From positions 1,111,544 to 1,175,543 of the forward strand of contig NC_045151.1 of assembly GCF_008831285.2 (NCBI RefSeq): DNA of 64,000 nt, written 5' to 3'. The notes under the pieces were generated by a model. That model saw nothing but the letters and a program-made list of their open reading frames with translations. It was not told the origin of the DNA and did not search any database. Shown here one piece after another: positions 36,701 through 48,686 of the stretch. The stretch is from Nymphaea colorata. Its lineage: Eukaryota; Streptophyta; Magnoliopsida; Nymphaeales; Nymphaeaceae. Position numbers and translations under genes: made by a program. The stretch's first letter is position 1. Every line of letters begins with the position of its first letter.

Positions 36701-39700
36701 TTAGTGTGTCTCCGTATATACATATATACACATACATGTACATGCACATACATTTTAAATGCAAAATCAGATGCAACAACGCCAAAAAGTGAAACTGCGA
36801 AAAATAAACTGCACAAAAGAAGGAAAAAGAAAAGGAAAAAAGAACAAAAGTTTAAGTTGTTCTAAGAAAAAATGTCTAGACTCTAGGCTATTGATCTCAC
36901 AGACATTCCTACACACTGTCACATAGGCAAGGCTAACCTAGGCAACAGGCCAAACCTGGGGCCGAAGCAAGCCTAGACAGTAGCCAAGCCTTTAAGAACA
37001 TGGATTGTGATTATAGTATAAAGTGACAGAAAGAGCAGAAGAACATTCCAGTAAATCACCTGGCCATATCTGAAAGCTTTTATCATTAGAGTCAATATGA
37101 CCATCAGCAGGATCAGAATTGACAAAATGAACTCTAAAATCCCCCCCTCGATGTTGATACCAAGCTCCTGTTTCTTCTTCCTACAGAAAAGTGTGTGATG
37201 CATAAGAAAAGCTGAAATTACGTGAAAAATTGTAGGCCTACACATAACCACACACAGAGAAGAGAGCGAGAAAGAACCTTTAGAACAAAATGTACAGCAG
37301 CAATCGAATAACTATTGCTGACATCAATCTGAATTTCATGAAGTTCTTGCTCTCCATCAGATGAAGTTGATTTCCTCAAAGATGTCTCCACTGCATAGTC
37401 CTAAACACACAAAATTTATAGAATATAGATATTTCTAAAATCATCAAATTGGAAGGTCCTATCAGATTTCATATGTTCCACATGCATTCAAAAAGACCAC
37501 GTTAAAGATGACACTGAAATGAACCACATTTAAATAACAGTGATGTCTTTCTTTTTCATTTTTTCTTTCCTTTTTGAATAAGAGGTAGCAATGTGTCAGG
37601 GGCATGTCGCAGGTGGCTGCTAGCCTACCACAAGTCAGCTCTTCGCCTGATACTATCAAGCAGAAAATTAATTGGCAGACCCATATACAATTGTAGTAAA
37701 ATGCCACTTTTCTCCACTTGAGGACAAATTTTTGAACTGCATTCTGGTTGATCATGACCACCACAACTTTGGGAAGTGAAATTTTCTGATTCAGGCATAC
37801 CTTAATCGGAACAGATCCTGGAGGTCTCATCTCAGCAGGAGGTTGATCCCATTCACTGGGGAGGAAAACAGCACAACGAACTCAGAATCTACCAAGAGTG
37901 CATATAATAAAGAAAACAAATGCAAGGAATTTTGACACTTTTTTTTTATAGAAAGCAAATATTATTTAAGGTAACAAGTAAGAATGACAGTTTGACAGCC
38001 ATTGCAAATGCACTTCAAAGATTGTGCAAATATGTTCACCCAGACCATTCAAATATTATCAAGCTGTTGAAGAGCGGAATGAAAGATGAATATCGGACAG
38101 AGACATAAAAGAGTCTGCTTCTTGGTCTCAATTCTTTTGTGGCAAGAAAAACTAAACATGAAATGAAGCAACTAAGTTCCTCAATGAACCAATGAAGTTG
38201 TTCTAAGATTGAATAATAAAATGTTCAAATTTGAGGTAATAAAAAATACCTGCCAATTTCAAATTTGAGGTAATAAAAAATACCTGCCAATTTCGTCATT
38301 GTAAGTGACGCCCCAATGCAAGACCCACTTCCCTGGCAGATTGCATCCTATTGTAAGCTTCCAATTCAAATCATCTTTCCCATTATCAACCCTCACATAT
38401 ACCTTCCCCTCTACCTGTTAAATTCAGTCAAAACCTCCGACTCAGAATATAGCAACACTACACAAAGGTCAAACCATAAAAAACTGGTCCTACACAGACA
38501 ATTCAACAAAAAATAGCTCACATGATGTCGTCAACATAGAAGTCAACACAAACAACATGCACGTAGATACTCACTATGGGAGTCAATGTTTCTCTATGGT
38601 CATGCTTTAATTAATGCTAGAAAGCAGGAAGTGGTTTGATACATTACCTGAGGGATGGAGCCAAGCGAAGGCCGGGGGGAACAGGCCTCCCCTAGCTTTT
38701 TTAAACATTTAAAAATCCATTGGTATTTCTGGAGAAAAATCCTCCTGCTGCCTTTAAATTTGTTGAAAATATAATTATTATTAGAGCTCCCTGAAATTTG
38801 TAAGGAAAATAGACTTGCCCTCCTGAAACTTTTTTGGCTCTGCCACTGCTTCAGCTGGTATCAAAAGTTCTTGGGAACGTAAGTCAGATATGTGCAGCTA
38901 TGGCTGTGAATGTAGGTACGGGAATGGATGTGGACTTCGGAGGTCATGACACAGCAATTTGAAAATGTTTGGGTGGTACATGGGAACAACTAAGCAAGAT
39001 CCACAAAGATTCAAGCAATATAATTTTCATTAGTTCATAGTTCATACATGATTCATTGCAATGGACCACAAAATTCAAGCAATAGTCACGTAAGTTCATC
39101 AATAATCCATTGTAATTAGAGATAAAAAAATGTTCATCGCATAAAATAAAAACATGGGGCTACAACGTCCTAAAAGAATGGATGAGATCAGGATCTGACT
39201 CAGATCCGGCCATGAAGTCTAAGCACCTATGTCCCAGAATTGCCGAACGAACACGGGTACATCACACATAATAGTGTAGCAGAGCATACACCAAACCTGT
39301 CCCATATATTCCTTAGACAGTTTTGCAATGCTGAATGACGATGGAGTTTGCCCTAAAACTACAAACTACTTAAACTGATTCAGAATCAACCATATGGAGA
39401 GACGCAGCAACTCCAAATCGATCTCAGTGGACCTGGAGTAATTTGCATACCCATACAAATGCTACAATACTTAAACCATAAACCTTTTGCATAAAGCAAC
39501 CCATATCCGGCAAGCTAATGTTCTCCTGCATCATGTGTTGCATCCGCATCTATGCCCATAGGTGTGGGGGCCATTTGGTGAGGATGATATCAAATTTTGT
39601 AACATGCACTGCAATAGTCAAGCATAACCATCCGAACATGTTCTGCCGCATATTAAAAAACTTCCTGCAATGTTAGCTTCGTTGGGGAATATATCTTCCG

Positions 39701-40360
39701 TTACATCATCATCATTATCAACATCATTTATGATCGGGTTGCCCGCAGAAAATTGCGTCAAGTGACTGATCAAATACTTCTGTGTTGCAATTAGTTATTA
39801 GATCAGAATATCTCCGGTTTCTTATTATTTTTATGACCATCATCATTATCAAATAGCAGCAGTTAGATATAAGCATATCATCATCATTCCATCCTCGCCA
39901 CGACGCTACCACAAATCTAAATTCAAGTGATCAACGTTAAGAAAAAGGAATCAAACGTTAAGACTACAACTAGCTGATTAAACAACAAAAAAAATAGCAT
40001 TATTCGTCCTTGCCCCTGAAAATCAGAAGACAAAACGAAACGAGAAAAGAAAAAAAAAAGAAACTTAAAAAAAAAAAAAAGTCCATGCATCTATACCTTC
40101 TGCGTGACCTTCAAGGGATACGTCTCCCTGAGGACGACCTCCTCCGACGCGGCAGCCTCCGCCGCTTCAACGAAAGACTCCGCGAGGCCTGCACTCACCC
40201 TAAACCTCCCCCTGAGCTTGCAGTTGCACAAGCACCGGAAATCCGAGACGCTCCGGGAGAAGCTCAAGCTGGAAGGCCTCGATCCGCCGAGCTTGTGGAC
40301 GAACCTCGGGTACGTTCGTCGGAATTGGTACAGCGGCGGCCTGACTCTCAGAGTCGCCAT
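23382..40360 (-). CDS. AMY3: plastidial alpha-amylase with tandem CBM45 domains, AMY3-type (13 exons)
   Basis: Exons (minus strand): 40360-40097, 38414-38284, 37855-37801, 37400-37278, 37180-37060, 35512-35184, 31761-31019, 29532-29343, 27665-27559, 25849-25600, 24170-24048, 23801-23634, 23540-23382. All junctions are GT..AG and in phase; total 920 aa, close to Arabidopsis AMY3. A Ser/Arg-rich chloroplast transit peptide covers about 1-55. CBM45-1 (about 89-190) has W106, W118 and W122. CBM45-2 (about 272-345) has W307 and W317 ([18 protein letters not shown]). An acidic linker with a coiled-coil-like stretch precedes the GH13 domain, which begins near [10 protein letters not shown] (about 529). 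Catalytic residues are D699 (GWRLDF), E724 (VGEYW) and D807 (ENHDTG). The enzyme is an endo-acting starch hydrolase in plastids. Cys532 and Cys620 are 88 residues apart, the same spacing as the redox-regulatory pair (Cys499/Cys587) of Arabidopsis AMY3. Introns are long (up to 3.4 kb) and hold several repeats. Confidence 0.95.
28912..28985. repeat. two-copy 37-bp tandem duplication in alpha-amylase intron 8
   Basis: Two identical 37-bp units beginning GCACATACCTATAAGGATC and ending GACATGCACAAAA, followed by the start of a third (GCACATACCTA). Confidence 0.9.
33679..33799. repeat. perfect inverted repeat (hairpin) with microsatellite core, alpha-amylase intron 6
   Basis: The left arm starts TAAATAGTTGATACAATC and the right arm ends with its exact reverse complement (GATTGTATCAACTATTTA). 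Pairing continues through AAATTCTAAAGAATGTGTG..., a GT tract facing a CA tract, to a central TA run. Almost all 121 bp can fold into one stem. No convincing target duplication flanks it, so it may be either a foldback element or a local inverted duplication. Confidence 0.9.
34160..35003. mobile_element. non-autonomous hAT-like element, 844 bp, in alpha-amylase intron 6
   Basis: Flanked by a perfect 8-bp direct repeat GCCATGGA (34152-34159 and 35004-35011). The ends are imperfect inverted repeats, TAGGGATGTTCA.. and ..TGAACAGCCCTA. The subterminal parts are rich in CTCGAGCT/GAGTTGAG/AACTTGGCT motifs, and the middle is AT-rich with no transposase frame. An 8-bp duplication and a TAGGG-type terminus are typical of the hAT superfamily. 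Class assignment rests on these two features only. Confidence 0.8.
38226..38293. repeat. 34-bp tandem duplication across the alpha-amylase exon 2 splice donor
   Basis: Two exact 34-bp copies (38226-38259, 38260-38293). The exon-proximal copy contains the last 10 bases of exon 2 plus the donor GCAG|GTATTT, so an identical donor lies 34 bases into the intron. The proximal donor keeps the downstream reading frame. The distal one would add 34 bases, shift the frame and meet a stop within the added sequence. Confidence 0.93.
38648..38848 (+). repeat. dispersed GGCGGAGCCA-family element, copy 3 (alpha-amylase intron 1)
   Basis: Begins GAGGGATGGAGCCAAGCG, has a G/C-rich head then an AT-rich body, and ends CTTTTTTGGCTCTGCCACTG. 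The ends are inverted with respect to each other (GGAGCCA / TGGCTCTGCC). No clear target duplication. Confidence 0.6.
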
Positions 40361-40544
40361 CAGAATCCTCTCGATCGCTCACGCAGAGGAAGGCGATCGC
40401 GACAACACTCAAATAACAGTAAAAATGGAAGGAAATTCCTCCTCTTCCTCCTCCTCCTCCTGCTCAGTACAGCGAAGAGATGATATTTTGGTTCGTGTTG
40501 AGTCCGAATTTTCCGACTCACTGGCAGAAAATAAAGGGGGGAGA

Positions 40545-40552
40545 TATTTATA
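40545..40552 (-). promoter_or_regulatory. candidate TATA box of the alpha-amylase gene
   Basis: On the minus strand the sequence reads CCTATAAATATC, about 185 bases upstream of the ATG at 40360. This would give a leader of roughly 150 bases containing a GAGGAG-type tract (rc of CTTCCTCCTCC, 40440-40460). Position and consensus only. Confidence 0.5.
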
Positions 40553-41088
40553 GGGAGAGAGGGGTGCCTCATCTCATAATTTGATCGTTCCAACTCGCGC
40601 GGCTTTGAGCAATTAATTAAAATGAATAAAATAAATAATGGGTGGCGGATATTCTGATCAGGCTCTTCCGAAAGCGAGACACCGAATCTCCCCATAAAGT
40701 ACGTGACCTTTTTTTCATGGACGAAAAATATCCATACAAGCCTGGGAGAAGGAACACTTTGCGCCAATTTTTTTTTTTTCCCATTGCATAATGAAAACGA
40801 TAAAAATAGTTCCCGTTTCAAAACTTTCTGGAATTTTCCATGTTATCTCCTTAACAGGAGAGTCCTACTTTATATAAATGAGCATTTTCATAATTTTATA
40901 ATGTAGATTTTTTCAAAATTACAGGTATTTCTGGAAAAGTATTTCATTCTACCGTTTATAAAAAATCGAAACTTCACTTAAGCCCTCACCCTCTATGGTA
41001 TAAGGCCTCAAGGTGCCACCTTTCTCGCGCTTCAGTTTGCATGTAGATGGTCCTTCATTTCCAGCACAAGAAATTAAGGTTTCCGAGA

Positions 41089-41528
41089 TAGGACAGTTCA
41101 TGAGTGAGTTAGAGCCCAGTTGAGTTAGCTTGAACTTGGCTTGTTTGTCCGGAAAGGAACTCGAACTCGGCTCGATTCAGCTCGATTAAACTCAAGTTAA
41201 AAGGTTGGCTTGAACCAAGCCAAACATTTTATTAAAAAAAATTGTTTTTGAAAAGAAGAGGCAACTTATAGACTTGAACATAAAACCTCTCACATACCAA
41301 TTGTATACCTATTTGAGCAAATTATTTGTTTTGATAATTTTAGGAGACGTATTTTATATATTTTCTTTTTCAAGCTTAACCAAGTTTAACCTAGCCGAAC
41401 CCACTTAACTCGAGCTCGACTCGCTTAAGTTGTCGAGTTCATTTCTTAACTTGAACTCGACTCGTTTAATAAACGGCTCGAGGTCGAGTCAAGTTTATCG
41501 AGTTAGCTCAACTCGTTGAACAGCCCTA
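41089..41528. mobile_element. non-autonomous hAT-like element, 440 bp
   Basis: Ends are TAGGACAGTTCATGAG.. and ..GTTGAACAGCCCTA, matching the termini of the element at 34160-35003, with the same GAGCTCGACTCG-type subterminal sequence. Flanking octamers TTCCGAGA (41081-41088) and TTGAGAGA (41529-41536) agree at six of eight positions, as expected for an aged 8-bp target duplication. Confidence 0.65.
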
Positions 41529-42840
41529 TTGAGAGATTCCAATCTACAATCAACCTTTATAAGGTGTGTTCGAATGAACGTCAAAATTGATTTTTTCCAA
41601 AAACTAGTTTTGACATTTTAAAAAGGGAATAAATAATCCTTGTTTCTCGGCTTTCATACAAAATGTCATTTTCCGTGGGTCACCCAAACAAGCAAATCAA
41701 GTTAAAAGAGATTAAAGCAGGTTTTTACTTAAAGCTGGTAAGCCATATGTGTTTAGCATGTTTACAATTTAATTAAGAACTTCATTTTCCAACTCAAGCG
41801 GTGTCATCACTTGCAAATCCTCCTTGTATCTAGAACTTGAGAAATACAAATCCCTTCTAAAACTAGGTTTCCAAAAGTTGGTATTAAATGTTCTTCTTTC
41901 TATATGAAAATGACAGACTTCACTTTTTAAATATTTGGTAGGAGTGGTCTTTTGATCATTCTTTTTCGTATTAAATGAACATATTGATTAAGGCGGGGCA
42001 TCCGGCAAGTACCGGATGGGTACCCAATACCCGAACCGATCAAGCTCAGGTTCGGAACTTAAAAAACCAGGCCGGCCAACGTTGACCTGATGGGGCCCAA
42101 TTCGGTTCGATATGTTTTCAAAAATTATTTTTTATTTCAATAATGATATATATTTTATTATTAAAAATATATTTTATATTAAAAATTTTGTTTTATAAGT
42201 GGTGGGTAGGTTCATGGCCCTCTTCGCAATAAGACTAAAAAATAGGAAATGAATTTCTCTGCAAATTGGATGATCAACTAAGCTGTGAAGTCAGTAAATG
42301 AGTACTTTAACACAAAAAGTTATTTTATTGATAGAAAAAAAGGTTTCTCAAACTCAAGCTAAAATAACTTACATCAATAATGTTGAAAGCATATATTAAC
42401 TTTGGGCGAAGTTTTCTCATTTCTTCTATTCCCAAAGGTCTAGGGATATCTAGGACTTGAATGGACCTATGGTATAACAATCAATTAAAGTGTCACACTA
42501 TCACCTTTTGTAGTTTAAATGAGTAATACTTATGAGAATCAAGCTAACAACCGAGCTTTCATGAGCATGCCAAACCGACCAGCGACACTACACCCCTAAG
42601 ACACTGAACGCATAAACATTTAGTTCTTTAATCAACAAAAAAGAAAGGTTCTATTATTTGTGCAAAAATGTTCTTAAACTCAAAACTCGTGTAAGGCAAT
42701 TTTTTCTTTTCTTAGCAACAAAAACAGCAAACCCCACAAAGGGGTTTGGCGCTTGGTTTCCTTTGTAATAAATTCAAAAATTAAAGAATCATGTGACCTT
42801 GTTTTAACACCAAAAAAGGAGAACAAAGAATCTAAGATAT

Positions 42841-42943
42841 AGCTCCACTAGGGTAGATATAGGTTGATAATTTGAGTTGGAAAGCATCAAATAGCTATAT
42901 TTTTAAGGACCAAACTATAATTTCAAAATTTTAACAAGACTGA

Positions 42944-43023
<80 letters not shown>

Positions 43024-43133
43024 CTAAAAGTTTTTAGATTTACATATAAATTTTTAAAGTTGTTAAAATCTGGGGTTGGGGGGGGGGGGGGGGGGGTCAA
43101 GGCGACAAGGCCCGCCCTTTCCCTCCGCCCTTG
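42841..43133 (-). repeat. GGCGGAGCCA-family element, copy 4, carrying a (TA)n expansion and a G19 run
   Basis: Minus-strand copy: the + strand starts TAGCTCCACTAGGGTAG, has the family body motif CAAACTATAATTTCAAAATTTT, then about 36 TA units (42948-43018), more body sequence, an uninterrupted run of 19 G (43078-43096), and ends CCCTCCGCCCTTGG. Confidence 0.6.
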
Positions 43134-43974
43134 GATTTATGGAACATTAGAATGAAATATTCTATGAATCTCATTGGAATAGATTCATAGAATGTTATAT
43201 TAGTGTTCATTGCTTATCTCCCCCCTTTAGTCTGCATTTAATCATGGGGCTTGAACATGAGTTGGAATTGGTTGAGTTAGGTGCTCCCGCCAGTTTAAGG
43301 TAAAGGCGAGGTCCTTATGAAGGTGTTTGGCAACAAGAACATTAGCACTGCAATACTAAATGCAAAATTTCTAAAGTTTCTTTGAAACATATTCACAAAA
43401 CACTGTGTTAGTGTTCCTAAGGAACTATGTATTAGTGTTCTTGTTATCAGTTGCCTCCTTCACTCCGCATATTCATAGAACACTATGTTAGTTTTCCTGT
43501 ATGTATATTAGTTGTAGTTCTTTAGAAATGTTTAACGAAAGATGGCACCTAGCGGAGTTGGAATTTGTCAAGCTTTTAAAAGAGGCAAACTATTTTATGT
43601 TGTCAAATTAGCTTTGTTTGTGATTGACTAAGGAGAGAAGGGCAGTACCGTCAACTAAAGTTTAACGACATTATTTTTACTACAGTACGGTCAAAAGGAC
43701 CTTCCCAGGCCTCGAAAGGCACCGTATGGAGGTGAAAAGCGCTTTTCATAGGAGGACCGTTTTAACCATCGTCATCACAAACTTTTACTCATTCGCCATT
43801 ATGATTGACTGAGCCGTGAGGAGCAGGAGCAGGAGCCTAGGCAAGTTGCCATATCAATCATACACTAGAAGCTGACAAGGCTCACGGGATATTTCTCAGG
43901 AGCAAGTTGCGTTCATTATAATCTGCGGAATCATACTTCAAAGGGCAACTACAATCTCAGCCGCTTATTTTAAA

Positions 43975-44384
43975 TAGGGATGTTGATGGATCGAATTTAA
44001 ATTAAATATATATTTTGTCATATTTGATTCTAGAGATAGCTATATTCAAATGCATATTCATATTCAAATGAAAAAAAAAATTTATACCATATTCTAATTC
44101 GAAATCCAATTTTTAGATTAACATCCGAATCAAAGTTCTATTTTTAAACTGATTAATCCAAACTATATTGTTAACATTGAGTATAAAATATTTATTTAAA
44201 AACTATATCCGTTCTGAATCAGAATCTGCTTGATATTTATTTGAATATGAATCTCATCAGATGTCATTTTTATATTTCAATTTAATCTGAATTTTTAATC
44301 AAAGGTCAAAATTTGTTCCATATTCTATTTTTTTGTGTGGTTCAGTCGCATATCAAATTTAAATCGAATTTGTTGACATCTCTA
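43975..44384. mobile_element. non-autonomous foldback element with 8-bp target duplication, 410 bp
   Basis: Perfect flanking direct repeats ATTTTAAA (43967-43974 and 44385-44392). Terminal inverted repeats are TAGGGATGTTGATGGATCGA.. and the reverse complement of ..TTTGTTGACATCTCTA. The internal sequence is AT-rich with GAATCTGAAT-like repeats and no coding capacity. The TAGGGATGT terminus and 8-bp duplication again suggest a hAT-derived family. Decayed relatives are at about 9964-10180 and 20350-20528. Confidence 0.75.
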
Positions 44385-44399
44385 ATTTTAAACATTAGT

Positions 44400-44565
44400 T
44401 CCAAGCATTTGTTTTATAGTTATTTTGTTTTAAATTACATATAAAATTTTAAAAAATTCATATATCTTATATAAAAATTTTGAAAAATTATATTTCTGCT
44501 CATGTCAAAATTTGAAACTATAATTGTTCCTTCTCACGAAAATTTTTTTGGTCTGCCCTGAATTA
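44400..44565 (+). repeat. truncated GGCGGAGCCA-family remnant
   Basis: Contains the body and tail (TTTTGAAAAATTATATTTC, CAAAATTTGAAACTATAATTG, TTTTTTTGGTCTGCCCTGA) found in other copies but lacks the G-rich head. It directly follows the foldback element at 43975-44384. Confidence 0.45.
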
Positions 44566-45132
44566 AAAAGCTTGACTAATTATTATCAATAAATGGTGTA
44601 AATCTTGCAATCCTCAAATGCCCAAGATTTTAAATCTTTGTTTTATAATTTTTCAACAAGACTCTTAAATTATTTGTTTGAAAGCCACATTTATTACAAT
44701 ACAAATAAGCAAACATCTAAAATCAGACCCTTTTCCCCTCTCTTATTAGAGACCGGTATCCGGTTGGTGCATTTAAACGAGTCGACGATGGAACGAGCGT
44801 CATGGGGCGTCAAACTTCAAAGGGATAAAATCGTGGTTGTTGAAGATTCTGGTGTCATTTTCTCAGGCGTTTTTGCGCTTTCCACGGGCCAGGTGTCATC
44901 TGAAAGGGCCGAAAGCGACGGCGAGAGGGGAAAGAGGAAAGGTTTAACACGTTTGTTTGACGACATCCGGTTGAAAAAAGAGGGAGGTGAAAGAGAAAGG
45001 CGACCAGAACACGTCGCCGCCACGGCCACCAGCGGATGACGGTGGTCGCCGCCGATCATCGCGCATTTCAACGGTGTTGGTTATGTGCACACCTTTCGAG
45101 CCCGTGTACAATTACCAAAATACTTTGCTTAG

Positions 45133-45355
45133 GTAAAAAGAGAAGTTTATATTGCTAAAACAACAAGAAGTTATGGAAATATTAAAAAGTTAAAAAATTT
45201 CTAAAGTACCTCAACTCTCTTTTTTATTTTTTATTATAAGTAAAAAGAGAAGTTTGTATTGCTAAAACAACAAGTTATGAAAAAGTTAAAAATTCAAAAA
45301 GTTAAAAAAAAATTTCTAAAAGTCCCTCAAGTCTCTTTTTTATTTTTTATTATGG
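45133..45355. repeat. imperfect 107-bp tandem duplication
   Basis: Both units begin GTAAAAAGAGAAGTTT.TATT and end in CTCTTTTTTATTTTTTATTAT, with small insertions between them. Period 107 at the start. Non-coding. Confidence 0.8.
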
Positions 45356-46294
45356 CGTGCATCAGGTGGTGCAAGCAACTTGATTTCGTGTGGGAATGAT
45401 GGTTTTTGGATGGCGATAAGAATCACTGCCACATAAGATGAATCCCATTGGAGATGTTGTATAAAACTTTTACGTAAAACGTTACTTCTCTTTTGCATGT
45501 GAATCGAAATGATGCCAATGTTATCAACAATCTGTGCCGATTTTAATGGCAAGCCTATTTAATTCACTAACCAGTCCAATAGTGTCAGGTGTTATTTTTT
45601 AGTTATTTCTGAAATAACGTAAGTACTTTTCTTTTTGTTTTAGTTATTTTGTATATTTCTTTGAAAGTATAATGATGAGATTCATTTGAAGTGCGAAATT
45701 AGTTAGGAATGATCTTGAGATTTATTTGAAATGTGAATTTTGTTATCAATGATTTTTATAAATTTTCATAAAAAAGGTCCTTTGGTTTAGCTAAAAGGTA
45801 TACAGAAACTCCAATGTTACAATAGTTTGCAAGTAAGAGAGGTTACGAACTATAAGACTTACAAAACAAAGTCCGCATAGTCCTATTATTTAATGTAAAA
45901 AATAATTATTTTTGAGCACAAGATAATATATAAAATCTTTTATCTATCCTACCAGTGACTAGGTAGGAGAGAGAAGACTACGTGTGTGTGTGTATATATA
46001 TACTCAACCATTTAATTGTAGAAAAAAAATATGGTTATTTTCATAATGTAGTATTATTTTACACTTTTTTTCATTTTTTTTTTTCAATCATTCATATATA
46101 TATACACACACACTTAAAAGGCTGCCATATAATTAAATATTTACAGTTCAAGTACATAAATGGTCACTGAAAAGAAGGCAGAATATGATTATATCATAAC
46201 ATAAATAGTTATTAACGTTTTAGAAAGCTTTTAAATATTTAGTCATGCAGCAACATTTAACAGCCTATTGATTTTAATTCCTCAAAACACACAC

Positions 46295-46338
<44 letters not shown>
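46295..46338. repeat. (AAT)n microsatellite
   Basis: About 14 uninterrupted ATA/AAT units. Confidence 0.95.
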
Positions 46339-46339
<1 letters not shown>

Positions 46340-47722
46340 TATTTATGTGACCCAATTAATTGAAAAAGAATGATTAAGTAACAGTAAAAAAAGTAAAAAT
46401 GAAACGTTAAAAAATAGGTAAAACATTAGTAGCCTTAGAAGGTGGACTGCAGAGTTGTTTGACCTTTAAGGAAGAGGTTGAAATCAAAGATTGACTGTCT
46501 ACCAGTGTCTGGTTGTTGGTCCGTCTAGCTAGCCAACACTCTTTCCATATCGATGGTTCCAGTTAGTGGGCAGCCCATGGATTCTGGGTCGAGGGGTATA
46601 TAAGACGCACCACTTATTACATACAAGCAAATTTTTTAACTAGTCAATATACAAACAAAGAGTTTTTATTGGGCTGTGTGGGCAACTGCCCGCACCTACC
46701 TATGTGTGGCTCGGCCACTGGCAGCTATTACATTTCTGGACCTGTATGGAAATGAAGCCTTCTAGTTTAGTCATGCGTGCAAGCAATGAAGAGAGAAGAG
46801 GTCTGACATAGAGATTTCGGATAATGAGATGGTGTTATATCATATCCAAATTTGATGATCCGGAGCTCTTAGCAGGTAATAGCTGCATCACACTGACTCG
46901 TAGATACCAATAAGATCACCCTCAACTGGATTAGGAAGCAAAATTGTAACCATTCATGGTGAAAAAAGGGTTAAGGCTTGAGAGCGTTTGGATGACGCCT
47001 CAAATCCTGGTTTTGCTTTCAAAACTATGTTTTAGAGTGCTTGGGCGCCATCAAAACTGCACTTAAAAGGAAAACTTAGTTTTTAGCAAAACCTTGTTTT
47101 GTAAAAAGGAATAAAAAAACCTAACCCCTTTCAAGTTATTTATGGAAAGCTAGGTTTCAAGTGTATCATTCAAACAAATAAACTAATTTTGGATCATGCA
47201 TTGAAAATTTTTAATTTTCATAAAGCTAAGTTTCCACAAAGCTTAACACTCATTAAGAGTTAATAACCCACGATACGTTTTTGTTATTGTTTTTTGCATA
47301 CTTTGATAGGAGTGATACATTAGAAAGGCGGTGAACTTTAGGACGGTTAACTGAAATATAGTCAAATTGAAGTTTTTTTTTTTTTTTTTGGTTGCCAACT
47401 ACAGGAATTGATATATCTCATATTTCATGGACAAACATCAAGCCTCCTAATGTTTTGTTCAAAAATATTTTAAACAAAATATAAATGTCCTAATATGTTT
47501 ATAAACACCAGTTTAATAAAAACATATCTTACTTGAGTTTCTTATGATTTTTCTGTTATTAAAATTTTGATGCTACAAGAGCTGTTCATTTCTTTTTATT
47601 ACAAGAACATTAAAAAAAGTGATTAATTTAGTATACCGTTTAAGATCATATTTATAAAGTCAGATTGTACAAAAAATGCGCTTTAATAATCAATTTCAAG
47701 AGGACCCTCTTTGGCCATGATT

Positions 47723-48012
<290 letters not shown>

Positions 48013-48686
48013 GTTTGAATGAAAAAAATCTTCCGACTTCTCGCAACACACCGCCTGATGCATTGCATTGGCCAGGCGATGCGTCTAATCACGTCCGCTC
48101 GATGCAACGCATTGGGCGGTGGCCGCGATTGGATGAAGATTTGGAGACTTAGAGAGAGAGAGCGAGACCACAAGTGAAATATAATGGATAGAAGTCCATC
48201 CATATCCATTAAAAAAGGGATTAGAGGTGACATTGGGTGATGGGAGGTGGGGTCTTATTCACTCCCCCTTGAATTAAGTTCTCAACCTATAGACCCACAT
48301 GAGTTGAACGATTGGATCAGTAGCCACCCACCACGACGCCTCACTCTGGCCAATTATCTTCTTTGTCATTATGTAAAAATGAATATGTTAATAATGTTCC
48401 TTGTGGATATCTTCCCCACCTTATGAGCTTCTGTTTTCCAAGTGAACAAATTCGGATAGGGACCTGTTGCAGTTAGTTCATCAACGAAAGCTTAGAGAAT
48501 TATCAAATGGATGCGGATGAGAGATGTGATGTTCTTCAATGGAATGGGAGAGATGTTAAATCACGACATCTTGAAGTTTATCCGCAAAGTCTATCCTTGG
48601 CAGAGATGGAAAAATAGTTTGTGGAAGAATCCTTGCCTGCCTAGTGACTCTCATTTATGGTCACGTGCAAAAACTGGGTTTTCAGT

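Noticed and set aside
40010..40553. Plus-strand frames of 149-157 aa
   Set aside because: They are antisense to amylase exon 1 and its leader and show no domain.
43078..43096. G19 run as a regulatory quadruplex
   Set aside because: There is no gene nearby; more simply explained as homopolymer growth in a G-rich repeat, or a sequencing artefact.
44605..45039. 144-aa Arg/Glu-rich plus-strand frame
   Set aside because: There is no recognisable domain; the N-terminal half looks like translated AT-rich spacer, and the flanks are repeats. A small unknown gene cannot be excluded.
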